From Calothrix sp. HK-06 (GTDB lineage Bacteria; Cyanobacteriota; Cyanobacteriia; Cyanobacteriales; Nostocaceae), in NCBI RefSeq assembly GCF_001904745.1, contig NZ_MRCD01000076.1, positions 1-43,903 on the forward strand: a DNA stretch of 43,903 nt, given 5' to 3'. This document shows, piece after piece, positions 16,804-24,083 of this stretch. Numbering within the stretch: position 1 is the first letter of the stretch; each line of letters opens with the position of its first letter. A program made the position numbers and the translations under genes. The notes below the pieces were generated by a model. That model saw nothing but the letters and a program-made list of their open reading frames with translations. It did not search any database and was not told the origin of the DNA.

Positions 16804-17011
16804 AATGCATTTACTAGGTAAATTTGATTTTCAATACTTATGTGGTTTCCTAATTAATTCAAACAATACCAACTTTGTTAGAGAAAATCAATATAAATAC
16901 GTACCTAAAAGCCAACTTTATTAAATCTTCGCAATCCTACCCAAGACTGATTTGAAGGTATTATATTTATTTACACAGTCTTTGCATTATTACCAACTAT
17001 TTTACGCATAA

Positions 17012-18835
17012 TTAGTCTTCAAGTAAAATCAACCGTAAAGGATCTAAATGTACGTACCACGGCAAAGGCTCGTCTTTAAGAGTAGCCCATTTTTCTTTTA
17101 ATACTTCTACTTGTAAGTGATAATCATTCGCGTTGTGAGAAGGAGAGTTTAGTTTGAGAAATAGGGTCATTCTATGAGGTGTTTCGCTAGTTCTTACTAA
17201 ATAACAAGGAAAAGTATTTTCAGAAAAGCGATTAGCTCCTACACTAATATGATGCGCGCGGATGGCAATGTGAGATAATGGATTAGGTATTGGTTCGATT
17301 ACCTGTAGAGTGCAACCCCAGTCAACAGCCTCTACTTGTTGAGGTTCTGTCATTATAGCTTGTGAAAAATTCTTACAGCCAGTAATTTTAGCTACGCTGA
17401 CTGTAGCCGGATGTTCAAAAATATCATGTTTGGAAGCATATTGCACTGATGAACCTTTGTCTAACACTAGTAAATTTGGACAAACTCGATAGGCTTCTTC
17501 CATATTATGGGTGACAAATAAAGCGGCGCCGTTATAATTGGCTAACCTATCTATCATTTCTTGTTCTAGCTGACTTCGTAAATAAGTATCAAGAGCAGAA
17601 AACGGTTCATCTAACAATAAAGCTTCTGGTTGCGAAGCTAATGCTCTTGCTAATGCAACCCGTTGTTGTTGACCACCAGAAAGTTGATGAGGATATCTAT
17701 CTCCTAACCCTTCTAATTGCACCGTTAGAAGTTGAGTTTCGACTTGTTGCTTAATTGCCATTTTAGACAATCCCTTTGGCAAACCGAAAGCGATGTTTTG
17801 CGCTACAGTCATATGAGGGAAAAGCGCATAATTCTGTACTAAAAAACCAATACGTCTAGAGCGACTGGGAATATTAATTTTTTTTGTTGAGTCAAATAAC
17901 ACTCGCCCATTCAATACAATTTTACCTGAGCTTGGTGTTTCTATCCCAGCAAGACAGCGTAATATCATACTCTTTCCGGCGCCTGACCCTCCCAACAATC
18001 CTAAAACTTCCTCCGAAGCAGTGAAAGCAACCTTTAAATCAAAGCCAGGAAAATTTTTTTCAATATCTACAAATAAACCAGAATCTGTAGAGACCGAATT
18101 AATTCGGTCTCTACTGGAATTTGTATTTTTTCTTCCTTTATCTACTTGTACTCTCCTTCTACGAGTTCTTGTTTCTCGCGACTGTTGCCAAATGTTAACC
18201 GCGATAATACCAGATAGAGATGTACTCATAATTACGAGTGACCAAAACCATGCTTCGTTATTCGCTCCTCCTTCAACGGCAAAATAAATAGCTAAAGGCA
18301 TCGTTTGAGTTTGCCCTGGAATATTTCCTGCTAACATCAGTGTGGCGCCGAACTCACCTAAAGCGCGCGCGAATGCTAAAGTAGTTCCTGCTAAAATACC
18401 TGGAAGCGACAACGGAATCATAATTCGCCAAAATACTGACATTTGTGATGCTCCAAGGGTTTTGGCGACTAGGAGAAGATTTTCGTCAATTTGTTCTAAG
18501 GCGCCTAATGCAGTTCGATACATTAATGGGAAAGATACAACCGTTGCCGCAATAGCAGCACCATACCAGTTAAAAACAATACTAAATCCCCCGAATGTAC
18601 GATCTAAGAATTGTCCCGCAAGTCCAAACTTACCAAAAAACATCAGCAGTAAAAATCCAACAACCGTAGGAGGTAAAATTAGAGGTGAGACGAAAATCCC
18701 CTCAATAAAAGATTTACCTTTGCCTCGATAGTTGAGCATCCAGTAAGCAGCAGCAATACCAGCAAAGAAAGTAATAATTGTTGCCAGTAATGAGGTTTTG
18801 AGCGATATCCAAAGTGGGGAAAGGTCTTGTGGCAT
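17012..18835 (-). CDS. modBC: fused molybdate ABC transporter, permease plus ATPase (ModBC)
   Basis: A 607-residue fusion. Residues 1-225 are ModB: about five membrane spans, with the EAA-type loop RTALGALEQIDENLLLVAKT and LGASQMSVFWRIMIPLSLPG. Residues about 255-607 are ModC: Walker A LLGGSGAGKSM (Met where Thr is usual), signature LSGGQQQRVALARAL, Walker B ALLLDEPFSALD, His switch VTHNMEEAYR and a C-terminal TOBE-like tail. ModB-ModC fusions are known from Anabaena. The linker (about residues 225-255) is Arg-rich and contains a perfect 28-base palindrome translated as RDRINSVST. A dead modA lies just upstream, and the working modA is next. Together they would import molybdate for nitrate reductase or nitrogenase. 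Confidence 0.92.
   Translation of the reverse strand: MPQDLSPLWISLKTSLLATIITFFAGIAAAYWMLNYRGKGKSFIEGIFVSPLILPPTVVGFLLLMFFGKFGLAGQFLDRTFGGFSIVFNWYGAAIAATVVSFPLMYRTALGALEQIDENLLLVAKTLGASQMSVFWRIMIPLSLPGILAGTTLAFARALGEFGATLMLAGNIPGQTQTMPLAIYFAVEGGANNEAWFWSLVIMSTSLSGIIAVNIWQQSRETRTRRRRVQVDKGRKNTNSSRDRINSVSTDSGLFVDIEKNFPGFDLKVAFTASEEVLGLLGGSGAGKSMILRCLAGIETPSSGKIVLNGRVLFDSTKKINIPSRSRRIGFLVQNYALFPHMTVAQNIAFGLPKGLSKMAIKQQVETQLLTVQLEGLGDRYPHQLSGGQQQRVALARALASQPEALLLDEPFSALDTYLRSQLEQEMIDRLANYNGAALFVTHNMEEAYRVCPNLLVLDKGSSVQYASKHDIFEHPATVSVAKITGCKNFSQAIMTEPQQVEAVDWGCTLQVIEPIPNPLSHIAIRAHHISVGANRFSENTFPCYLVRTSETPHRMTLFLKLNSPSHNANDYHLQVEVLKEKWATLKDEPLPWYVHLDPLRLILLED
18087..18114. repeat. perfect 28-base palindrome inside the modBC linker
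   Basis: GTAGAGACCGAATT is followed directly by its exact complement AATTCGGTCTCTAC. It encodes about ten residues of the linker between ModB and ModC without breaking the frame. It belongs to the same hairpin family as the intergenic copies at 5859, 9343 and 39219, so a mobile repeat seems to have been tolerated inside a gene. Confidence 0.9.
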
Positions 18836-18880
18836 TTTGGGATTTTGCTCCGCACATGAATATATTGTAGAATAACTAAT

Positions 18881-19157
18881 GCCTGCGCCAGCACCCTGTT
18901 CAATTTGGCGTTGCAGCGCACCTGATGAACCAAAATTGTAAGTTACTTAACGTTCGATTTTTGTTGATTGTATAAAGGTTGAACTTGCTCCATTGCATCT
19001 TAAGATTTGCTGCCGATACAGTTAAAGTCAAAGAAGCGCTAACTAGACTGTTATTTGGAGACTCTGAGTTAGTTGTAGTTGTTTGATTGCAACCTACAAA
19101 TACCAAGAGTGATAGAAGCACCAAACTGAAGAAAAAAATAATTCGTGTCTTACTCAT
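18881..19157 (-). pseudogene. decayed molybdate-binding protein (modA remnant)
   Basis: From ATG at 19157, the frame encodes a lipoprotein signal (FFFSLVLLSLLVFVGCNQT, lipobox VFVGC) and then SLTLTVSAANLK, the start of ModA. The sequence then continues in two other frames: DAMEQVQPLYNQQKSNVK, and TYNFGSSGALQRQIEQGAGA. At least two small frameshifts are therefore present (near 19000 and 18949). After about 18881 the homology stops, and only 45 bases remain before modBC. About 70% of the gene has been deleted. It is probably the original partner of modBC, replaced by the intact modA 159 bases upstream. Confidence 0.82.
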
Positions 19158-19190
19158 TTTAGAAAATTGCTTACCCTAGAGAACTAGTCT

Positions 19191-19220
19191 ATACCAACTT
19201 AGTTGTTTTAGAGTTGGTAT
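19191..19220. repeat. TACCAACT inverted repeat between the two modA copies
   Basis: ATACCAACT (19191-19199) and AGTTGGTAT (19212-19220) form a 9-base stem with a 12-base loop. A plus-strand run TTTAAAAAA follows. It may be a terminator-like hairpin or a small dispersed repeat downstream of the intact modA. Confidence 0.6.
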
Positions 19221-19315
19221 TTAAAAAATTACAGAGTAAGACATTTTTCCATAACATCCTTTAGGTAGATTTTGGTTTGGGAACAAAACTTTGAGAAGTC
19301 TTACAATAAATTGAC

Positions 19316-20125
19316 TTAAGGCAAAAGAAAACCGTATTTTTTCAAAACAGCTTTAGATTGGTCTCCAGATAAATACTGTACAAACTCTCTAGCTGCTTGT
19401 TGATTTTTACTCTGCTTAAGCGCTGCCATTGGATATATGATTGGCGAATGATATGTTTCCGAAGCTGAGACGACAGTTTTAACTTTGTTAGAAATTGCCG
19501 CATCAGTTCGATAAACCAAACCTGCATCTGCGTTTCCGGACTCTACAGCTGCCAAAACTTGCCGCACGTTATTAGTGAAGACAAATTTGGGTTTGATTTT
19601 ATTGTAGATTTTTAGCTGTTTCAGAACTTGTTCGGCATACTGTCCGGCAGGTACACTTCTCGGTTCGCCAATTGCAATTTTCCTGATATCGTTTCTTGTC
19701 AGATTAAAAAAGCTAGTAACATTTGTTACATTTCTTGGCACAATCAACACCAGACGATTTCTTGCTAGAATGCCACGAGTACCTGGAACTAGTTGTCCTG
19801 CTTGGTCTAATGTATCCACTTGTTTTTTAGCAGCAGAAATAAATACGTCTGCTGGGGCGCCTTGTTGAATCTGTTGCAGTAAGGCGCCGGAAGCGCCAAA
19901 ATTATAATTGATGACTACCCCAGGTTTGCTCTGTTGGTAATTAGTCTTGATTTCTTCCATCGCCTCTTTTAAACTTGCGGCAGCGGAAACTAGTAAAGTG
20001 GCGTTTGATTGCGCTACTACAGTAGACGGTGCCATAAATGGCAAACTAATTGTAAGCAGCAAACCAGCAACTGCTGCCCCAACAAAGGCAAAAAACCGTC
20101 TTCTGTTCATGGAAAACTTGTTCAT
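19316..20125 (-). CDS. modA: molybdate-binding periplasmic protein
   Basis: A 269-residue solute-binding protein (start chosen at MNKFSMNRRR, ATG at 20125; an upstream ATG at 20173 would add 16 residues before the signal). The N-terminus MNRRRFFAFVGAAVAGLLLT has a twin-Arg-like signal. The mature protein starts near ATLLVSAAASLKEAMEEI, the classic ModA beginning. It then has NYNFGASGALLQQIQQGAPA and DVFISAAKKQVD, the oxyanion-binding Ser/Ala elements, and ends LSGDQSKAVLKKYGFLLP. It would deliver molybdate or tungstate to ModBC. The dead modA copy separates it from modBC, and the same strand and spacing still allow an operon. An inverted TTACCAA/TTGGTAA site lies upstream. Confidence 0.92.
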   Translation of the reverse strand: MNKFSMNRRRFFAFVGAAVAGLLLTISLPFMAPSTVVAQSNATLLVSAAASLKEAMEEIKTNYQQSKPGVVINYNFGASGALLQQIQQGAPADVFISAAKKQVDTLDQAGQLVPGTRGILARNRLVLIVPRNVTNVTSFFNLTRNDIRKIAIGEPRSVPAGQYAEQVLKQLKIYNKIKPKFVFTNNVRQVLAAVESGNADAGLVYRTDAAISNKVKTVVSASETYHSPIIYPMAALKQSKNQQAAREFVQYLSGDQSKAVLKKYGFLLP

Positions 20126-20182
20126 GAGAGATTTTCTTTGTAGAATTGAGGCTTGGTAGTATATTACCAACATTTAACCAAC

Positions 20183-20201
20183 TTACCAATAACCTTGGTA
20201 A
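20183..20201. promoter_or_regulatory. inverted repeat before modA
   Basis: TTACCAA (20183-20189) and TTGGTAA (20195-20201) are exact inverted copies with a 5-base spacer. They lie about 60 bases before the modA start. The size suits a dimeric repressor or activator. No bound protein is known, and the XRE/PBP regulator at 14864 is a candidate. Confidence 0.4.
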
Positions 20202-20472
20202 TATTTATGCCAAGAACAAGGATGGATAACATTTCAAACGTCAGCTATGGGAGCGCAGGCTCCTAGAAAATTACAAACCCTCAAGCACAACTGAATTTGC
20301 TGATGCATTAGCTGAACTCCTGAACAGCGTGTCATACATAGTGCATATGTATTTAGAAAGCCTGTAAATGTAAATGCAGTAATTGTACTTACTACTAGTA
20401 AATTTACTGAGGGCGTATTTGTTTCCAACTTGTTAAATTTAACTAGTTCTCTCAACTTAAATAATTTCAGGT

Positions 20473-20682
20473 ATGAAAGTTAGCGCTAGAAACTCTTTTA
20501 AAGGTACTGTCAAAAAAATTATTCCCGGAGCAATCAATACAGAAGTACTTTTAGAAATTTCACCTGGAGTAGAAGTAACTGCAATTATCACAAAAACTTC
20601 AGTGGAAAACATGAATCTAACGATTGGCCAACCTGCTTACGCAATGATTAAATCATCTGACGTAATGGTTGCTGTAGATTAA
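20473..20682 (+). CDS. molbindin (Mop/TOBE-domain molybdate-binding protein)
   Basis: A 69-residue protein consisting of one Mop/TOBE domain. It opens MKVSARNSFKGTVKKIIPGA, continues NTEVLLEISPGVEVTAIITK and ends with GQPAYAMIKSSDVMVAVD, matching the usual SARN-f-GtV...vK-tdVmva pattern. Such molbindins form hexamers that store molybdate or buffer it in the cytoplasm. It is transcribed divergently from modA with about 350 bases between, consistent with a molybdate locus. A hairpin just after the stop may end transcription. Confidence 0.92.
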   Translation: MKVSARNSFKGTVKKIIPGAINTEVLLEISPGVEVTAIITKTSVENMNLTIGQPAYAMIKSSDVMVAVD

Positions 20683-20705
20683 AGTAGTACACACAAATTA
20701 AAAAT

Positions 20706-20739
20706 AAGCGGTTTATGATTAAAAGCAAGCCGCTTTTAC
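20706..20739 (+). terminator. hairpin with T-run after the molbindin gene
   Basis: AAGCGG (20706-20711) pairs with CCGCTT (20730-20735), followed by TTT. The loop is long (18 bases), so efficiency is uncertain. The right arm merges into the decayed sulfate-binding gene. Confidence 0.45.
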
Positions 20740-20740
20740 A

Positions 20741-20992
20741 GTTGATAAACGCGGTACATGTCAGGTAGCTGAAGCATTCGCCGAATTCCTTTTTACCCCT
20801 GAAGCTCAAAGAGAATTTGCGAAAGTTGGATTTAGACCTGTTAACCAAGGTATAGCCAAAGAAGTAGAAAAGAACTTCCCTCAAATTAATCAACTATTTT
20901 CAGTTGTTGACTTAGGAGCATGGGACAGAGTTCAGACGAAATTCTTTGATAATGGCAGAATCTTCGACCAAATTAAAGGCAACCGTTGCTGA
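20741..20992 (+). pseudogene. sulfate-binding protein (Sbp) C-terminal remnant
   Basis: The plus frame ending at TGA 20990-20992 reads VDKRGTCQVAEAFAEFLFTP, EAQREFAKVGFRPVN, VEKNFPQINQLFSVVDLG and AWDRVQTKFFDNGRIFDQI. This is the conserved last quarter of cyanobacterial sulfate ABC-transporter binding proteins. The upstream three quarters, including signal and sulfate-binding loops, are missing, and there is no start codon. A good terminator follows. The locus once held a sulfate uptake gene. Its loss next to the molybdate genes is notable because both oxyanions compete for related transporters. Confidence 0.85.
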
Positions 20993-21044
20993 ACCTAAAT
21001 TGTAACTTTTGCTCCCATCAATTTCTCCTATCTTTATCTTGTGG

Positions 21045-21067
21045 AACGGGCCGGAAAGCCCGTTTTT
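21045..21067 (+). terminator. GC-rich terminator after the Sbp remnant
   Basis: AACGGGC (21045-21051) and GCCCGTT (21058-21064) form a 7-base stem with a CGGAAA loop, followed by TTT. This is a good intrinsic terminator shape. It probably terminated the former sulfate-binding gene. Confidence 0.75.
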
Positions 21068-21120
21068 CATATCAAAACAAACAGTTATTATTAATCTTAG
21101 AGCAGCTATTATAATATCAG

Positions 21121-21138
21121 GGCGGGCAGAAATGCCGC
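21121..21138. repeat. GGCGGGCA...TGCCGCC hairpin
   Basis: A short imperfect hairpin 26 bases before the PPC-domain gene. Similar GGCGGGCA-type hairpins are common in cyanobacterial intergenic DNA. Confidence 0.5.
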
Positions 21139-21163
21139 CTCCACAAGAGAACCAGGTTAGCAA

Positions 21164-21577
21164 ATGAAAATATTTCCTATTAGATTAAAACCCAACGACG
21201 ACTTAAGACAGAGTTTAAAAAATTTTGCCATACAACAAAATATTACAGCCGGATTTATCATCACTGCAATTGGTAGCCTCAAGCAAACCACCATCCGGTT
21301 TGCCAACGAAAATGAAACTACAACATTAAACGACAAATTTGAAATCCTCTCTCTCAATGGCACAATTACAACTACAGGTGTACATTTACACATAGCCATA
21401 TCAAATAAACAAGGTAATACCATCGGCGGACATTTAGCTGATGGTTGTATAATCTACACTACGGCTGAAATAGTCATTGGAACAAGCGAAGAATTTACCT
21501 TTTTGCGAAATCCAGACCCTGAAACCGGATATTTAGAATTAAAAATTATCCAAAATATCTCTCAAAATTTCCCTTAA
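21164..21577 (+). CDS. PPC (DUF296) domain protein
   Basis: A 137-residue protein made of one PPC/DUF296 domain. It starts FPIRLKPNDDLRQSLKNFAI, continues TAGFIITAIGSLKQTTIRFA, and has the motif GVHLHIAISNKQGNTIGGHL (about residues 70-90), whose conserved His and Gly residues define the family. The end is IGTSEEFTFLRNPDPETGY. In plants the domain is found in AT-hook proteins. The bacterial single-domain forms are trimeric and of unknown role. The start ATG is 26 bases after a small hairpin. Confidence 0.88.
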   Translation: MKIFPIRLKPNDDLRQSLKNFAIQQNITAGFIITAIGSLKQTTIRFANENETTTLNDKFEILSLNGTITTTGVHLHIAISNKQGNTIGGHLADGCIIYTTAEIVIGTSEEFTFLRNPDPETGYLELKIIQNISQNFP

Positions 21578-21595
21578 AATTTTGGTAAGATAATC

Positions 21596-21736
21596 ATGAG
21601 CTACGTTCACTCACTTCGGGCCTTAATTATAGCAGGCGCCGAATCAATAAAAGTAGAGACCAGGAGAAGTACACAAAGACCTAATCTCTATGTGAATTAT
21701 CAAGTGCTACAATTTATTAACACTTCTTTGTTATAG
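21596..21736 (+). other. 46-codon frame starting MSYVHSLRA, possible gene remnant
   Basis: The frame begins ATG AGC TAC GTT CAC TCA CTT, encoding MSYVHSLRALIIAGAE, and ends at TAG 21734-21736. A very similar start (MSYVHSL then TGA) occurs at 22130-22153, also after AAG-TAA-type bases. Both may be remnants of the same gene family. A NUDIX-type N-terminus is one guess, but nothing in the rest supports it. Confidence 0.3.
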
Positions 21737-21770
21737 TCGTAGTAAATGCTTACATTGAGGGATTGTATAA

Positions 21771-22052
21771 ATGGAACCGCAAGAAGAAAGTGATAAAGAT
21801 AAATTTAAAGATGATAAAGACAAATTTCTTTACCCAAGAAGTCGCTATTATGGTCAATTCGACCCGAAAAACTTAGTTTTTAATGCGAATCTTCAGGAAT
21901 TTGCCCAAAAAATTGGATATATTACTGCTTTAGAAACATCTGGGAAGTTATCGCCTGAAGATGCCTACAATCAGGTTAAGGCACTTTGGAAACAGTTAAA
22001 GCGCAGTAAAAAAGAACTGGGAATTGGTGAGGAGCCAACAACAGAAAACTAA
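21771..22052 (+). CDS. small cyanobacterial conserved protein (DUF7219-like)
   Basis: A 93-residue soluble, charged protein. It starts with an acidic/Lys-rich repeat (ESDKDKFKDDKDKF), continues with LYPRSRYYGQFDPKNLVFNA and NLQEFAQKIGYITALETSGK, and ends with the helix SPEDAYNQVKALWKQLKRSK. I associate the FLYPRSRYYGQF / NLVFNANLQEFA pattern with a small family restricted to cyanobacteria (DUF7219). Its function is unknown. It is transcribed alone between two copies of the short MSYVHSL start. Confidence 0.75.
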   Translation: MEPQEESDKDKFKDDKDKFLYPRSRYYGQFDPKNLVFNANLQEFAQKIGYITALETSGKLSPEDAYNQVKALWKQLKRSKKELGIGEEPTTEN

Positions 22053-22129
22053 ACTAAGATATCGAGTATATCCCTTTAAATTTTCATAAAAATTTAGTTT
22101 ATAAATATCAAAATTTTAGGAAGTTAACT

Positions 22130-22153
22130 ATGAGTTATGTCCACTCACTTTGA
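22130..22153 (+). pseudogene. second MSYVHSL start, immediately stopped
   Basis: ATG AGT TAT GTC CAC TCA CTT TGA repeats the start seen at 21596 with synonymous third-base changes. The following codons (ALAADKPVIERLLHNL) continue in frame past the stop and look protein-like. It is most likely a remnant of a duplicated gene. The family is not identified. Confidence 0.3.
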
Positions 22154-22233
22154 GCATTAGCGGCAGATAAACCAGTTATAGAGCGCTTGCTTCACAATTT
22201 ATCTTACAGTTAGATTTATTTATAATTTTAATA

Positions 22234-22680
22234 ATGATGATACAAAGTGCTATTGAACATTTTATGTGGGAGGCAATTTACGAAGGAAGAAAGGCATTAC
22301 CGAAATGCCTTCCAAATCCTCCTGTTGGCTGCGTGCTTGTCGAAGATGACAACATTATTGCTAGAGGTTACACCAATGAACCAGGGCAACATCATGCAGA
22401 AGCAATGGCATTAAGCCAAATAAAACATCAGGAATTAACAAATGTTATTGCCTTTGTAACGCTAGAACCATGTTCGTTTCACGGTCGTACACCATCTTGT
22501 GCTAAAGCATTGGTAACAAGAGGAATAAAAGAGGTGTATGTAGGTATTATTGATCCACATCCAAAAAATAATGGGGCAGGCATTATGCTATTACGCGAAG
22601 CGGGAATACAGGTTTATGTGGGTGTATTGAGCGAAATAATTCAGCAAGACCTTCAACCTTATTTAGTATTTAAGTATTAA
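22234..22680 (+). CDS. stand-alone RibD-type cytidine/pyrimidine deaminase domain
   Basis: A 148-residue zinc deaminase. Motifs are NPPVGCVLVEDDNIIARGYT, then the catalytic HAE (in QHHAEAMALSQ, about residue 54) and the zinc PCSFHGRTPSCAKAL (two Cys). This is the signature of the diaminohydroxyphosphoribosylaminopyrimidine deaminase domain of RibD. The C-terminal reductase domain of RibD is absent, and the protein ends LQPYLVFKY soon after the deaminase fold. It could do the riboflavin deaminase step alone, or deaminate a modified pyrimidine or guanidine as paralogues do. It is a single gene. The start is one of two tandem ATGs (22234 or 22237). Confidence 0.85.
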   Translation: MMIQSAIEHFMWEAIYEGRKALPKCLPNPPVGCVLVEDDNIIARGYTNEPGQHHAEAMALSQIKHQELTNVIAFVTLEPCSFHGRTPSCAKALVTRGIKEVYVGIIDPHPKNNGAGIMLLREAGIQVYVGVLSEIIQQDLQPYLVFKY

Positions 22681-22700
22681 TTACAAAATAAGTGAAAGTC

Positions 22701-23102
22701 TTATTGGTGATACTTTTGCAAACGCTGTTTTAATGTTCCTGTGTGTAACTCAAACAAGTGATTATCATAATCATAGAAGTATAAAGAACTTCCTTCTCCT
22801 TCTACACGACTACGCCCTACTCTGACATCTACCCCAAGATTTTTAATTCTGTTTTCATATAGTTCAAAATCTTCTTCTTTAATTTTAAATGCAATATGAT
22901 TATAAGTCCTTTCTGCTAAAGGTTCTCCTTCCATAATGGCAACCCATAAACCGTTTACGAGGAAAAACTTCTCCTTTGATATAGAAAAAATTTTCTCTTC
23001 ACTATAATAAACTTCCTCGGCGCCAAATATATCTGTTAAGAAGTGTGTCATCTTCTCCAAATCTTTGACAATAAATGTTATGTGGCTAATTCCTTGAATC
23101 AT
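22701..23102 (-). CDS. fosX: FosX-type fosfomycin-resistance VOC hydrolase
   Basis: A 133-residue VOC enzyme. It begins MIQGISHITFIVKDLEKMTH (metal His in SHITF, residue 7), continues KEKFFLVNGLWVAIMEGEPL and RTYNHIAFKIKEED (second metal His), and ends VEGEGSSLYFYDYDNHLFEL (metal Glu in FELHTG). The RVEGEG-SLYFYD-DNHLFELHTGTL block is characteristic of FosX/FosB-like enzymes, which open the fosfomycin epoxide using water or a thiol. The gene is single, between the RibD-like gene and pst. It may detoxify natural phosphonate epoxides. Resistance itself is inferred from the family. Confidence 0.85.
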   Translation of the reverse strand: MIQGISHITFIVKDLEKMTHFLTDIFGAEEVYYSEEKIFSISKEKFFLVNGLWVAIMEGEPLAERTYNHIAFKIKEEDFELYENRIKNLGVDVRVGRSRVEGEGSSLYFYDYDNHLFELHTGTLKQRLQKYHQ

Positions 23103-23291
23103 TTATTTTACCATTAATGTTAAAGTTTAATATTATTGATTGCTCCTTGTGGAACTTCCCCACGTAGCGCTTGAACAATACAATTAGTAATTACAACGCG
23201 CGGTTTCATCAGCTTGATTTGTATATGGCGTTAGAAAGAATGTTAGCATAATTTACTGCATATTGATAGAATTTTAGATGTATGCACTAAA

Positions 23292-24083
23292 TTATCCTCT
23301 TGCACCTGTTACATACGCGGCAGTTAGGGGATGTTGTGGAGAGTTGAATATTTGCTTGGAGGCGCCTATTTCTATTAACTGTCCTATGTTATCTTGTACC
23401 CAAAATAAAGCTGCTTTATCGGCAATGCGTTTGGCTTGTGCTAAGTTATGAGTGACAACTAATAATGTATAGCGTTTCCTTAAACTGACAATTAAATCTT
23501 CGACAACGCCACTAGAAATTGGGTCAAGAGCGCTACATGGTTCATCTAGTAATAAAACCTGCGGTTGTAATGCTAAAGCTCTTGCTATGCATAAGCGTTG
23601 TTGTTGTCCTCCTGAAAGAGCTAAAGCTGAAGTATGTAATCTATCTTTTACTTCTTCCCATAATCCTACATCCCTAAGAGTTGTTTCTATAATTAATTTT
23701 ATTTGCTCACGGTTACGGATACCATGTTCTTGTAATGGTAATTCCAAGTTTTTCCAAATCGATAAGGGGAATGGATTTGGTTTTTGAAATATCATCCCAA
23801 CTCGACGACGTAGTGCTATTGTGTCGATTTTCTTATCTAGTACTTCTAAGGTGCCGATACGAATTCGTCCTTGTAACCGACAATGAGGTATTAAATCAGT
23901 CATGCGGTTGAGGCAGCTAAGAAAGCTAGTTTTTCCACAACCACTTGGTCCAACTAACGCTAAAATTTCTCCGGCGTTTATTGATATAGTAACATTACTA
24001 AAGGCGGTTTTTCGTCCGTATTGAAGAGTCAGGTTTTCTGTTTGAATTAACGGTTCTGTATTTATAATATCTAGCTGTTTCAT
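23292..24083 (-). CDS. pstB: phosphate ABC transporter ATP-binding protein
   Basis: A 263-residue ATPase. It has Walker A GPSGCGKTS, PstB-type MIFQKPNPFPLSIWKNL (Q-loop with the family's NPFP), signature ALSGGQQQRLCIARALAL, Walker B VLLLDEPCSALDP, and VTHNLAQAKRIADKAALFW. The MTDLIPHCRLQGRI segment and NPFP loop separate PstB from other importers. It is the last gene of the operon arsR-pstS-pstC-pstA-pstB and overlaps pstA by 4 bases (ATGA). It couples ATP hydrolysis to phosphate uptake. Confidence 0.93.
   Translation of the reverse strand: MKQLDIINTEPLIQTENLTLQYGRKTAFSNVTISINAGEILALVGPSGCGKTSFLSCLNRMTDLIPHCRLQGRIRIGTLEVLDKKIDTIALRRRVGMIFQKPNPFPLSIWKNLELPLQEHGIRNREQIKLIIETTLRDVGLWEEVKDRLHTSALALSGGQQQRLCIARALALQPQVLLLDEPCSALDPISSGVVEDLIVSLRKRYTLLVVTHNLAQAKRIADKAALFWVQDNIGQLIEIGASKQIFNSPQHPLTAAYVTGARG

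Noticed and set aside
20234-20455. 73-codon minus-strand ORF upstream of the molbindin gene
   Set aside because: No family, no RBS and unusual composition; more likely chance in intergenic DNA.
20912-21423. Two minus-strand ORFs over the Sbp remnant and the PPC gene
   Set aside because: They lie antisense to clearly recognisable protein sequence and show no RBS or family features.
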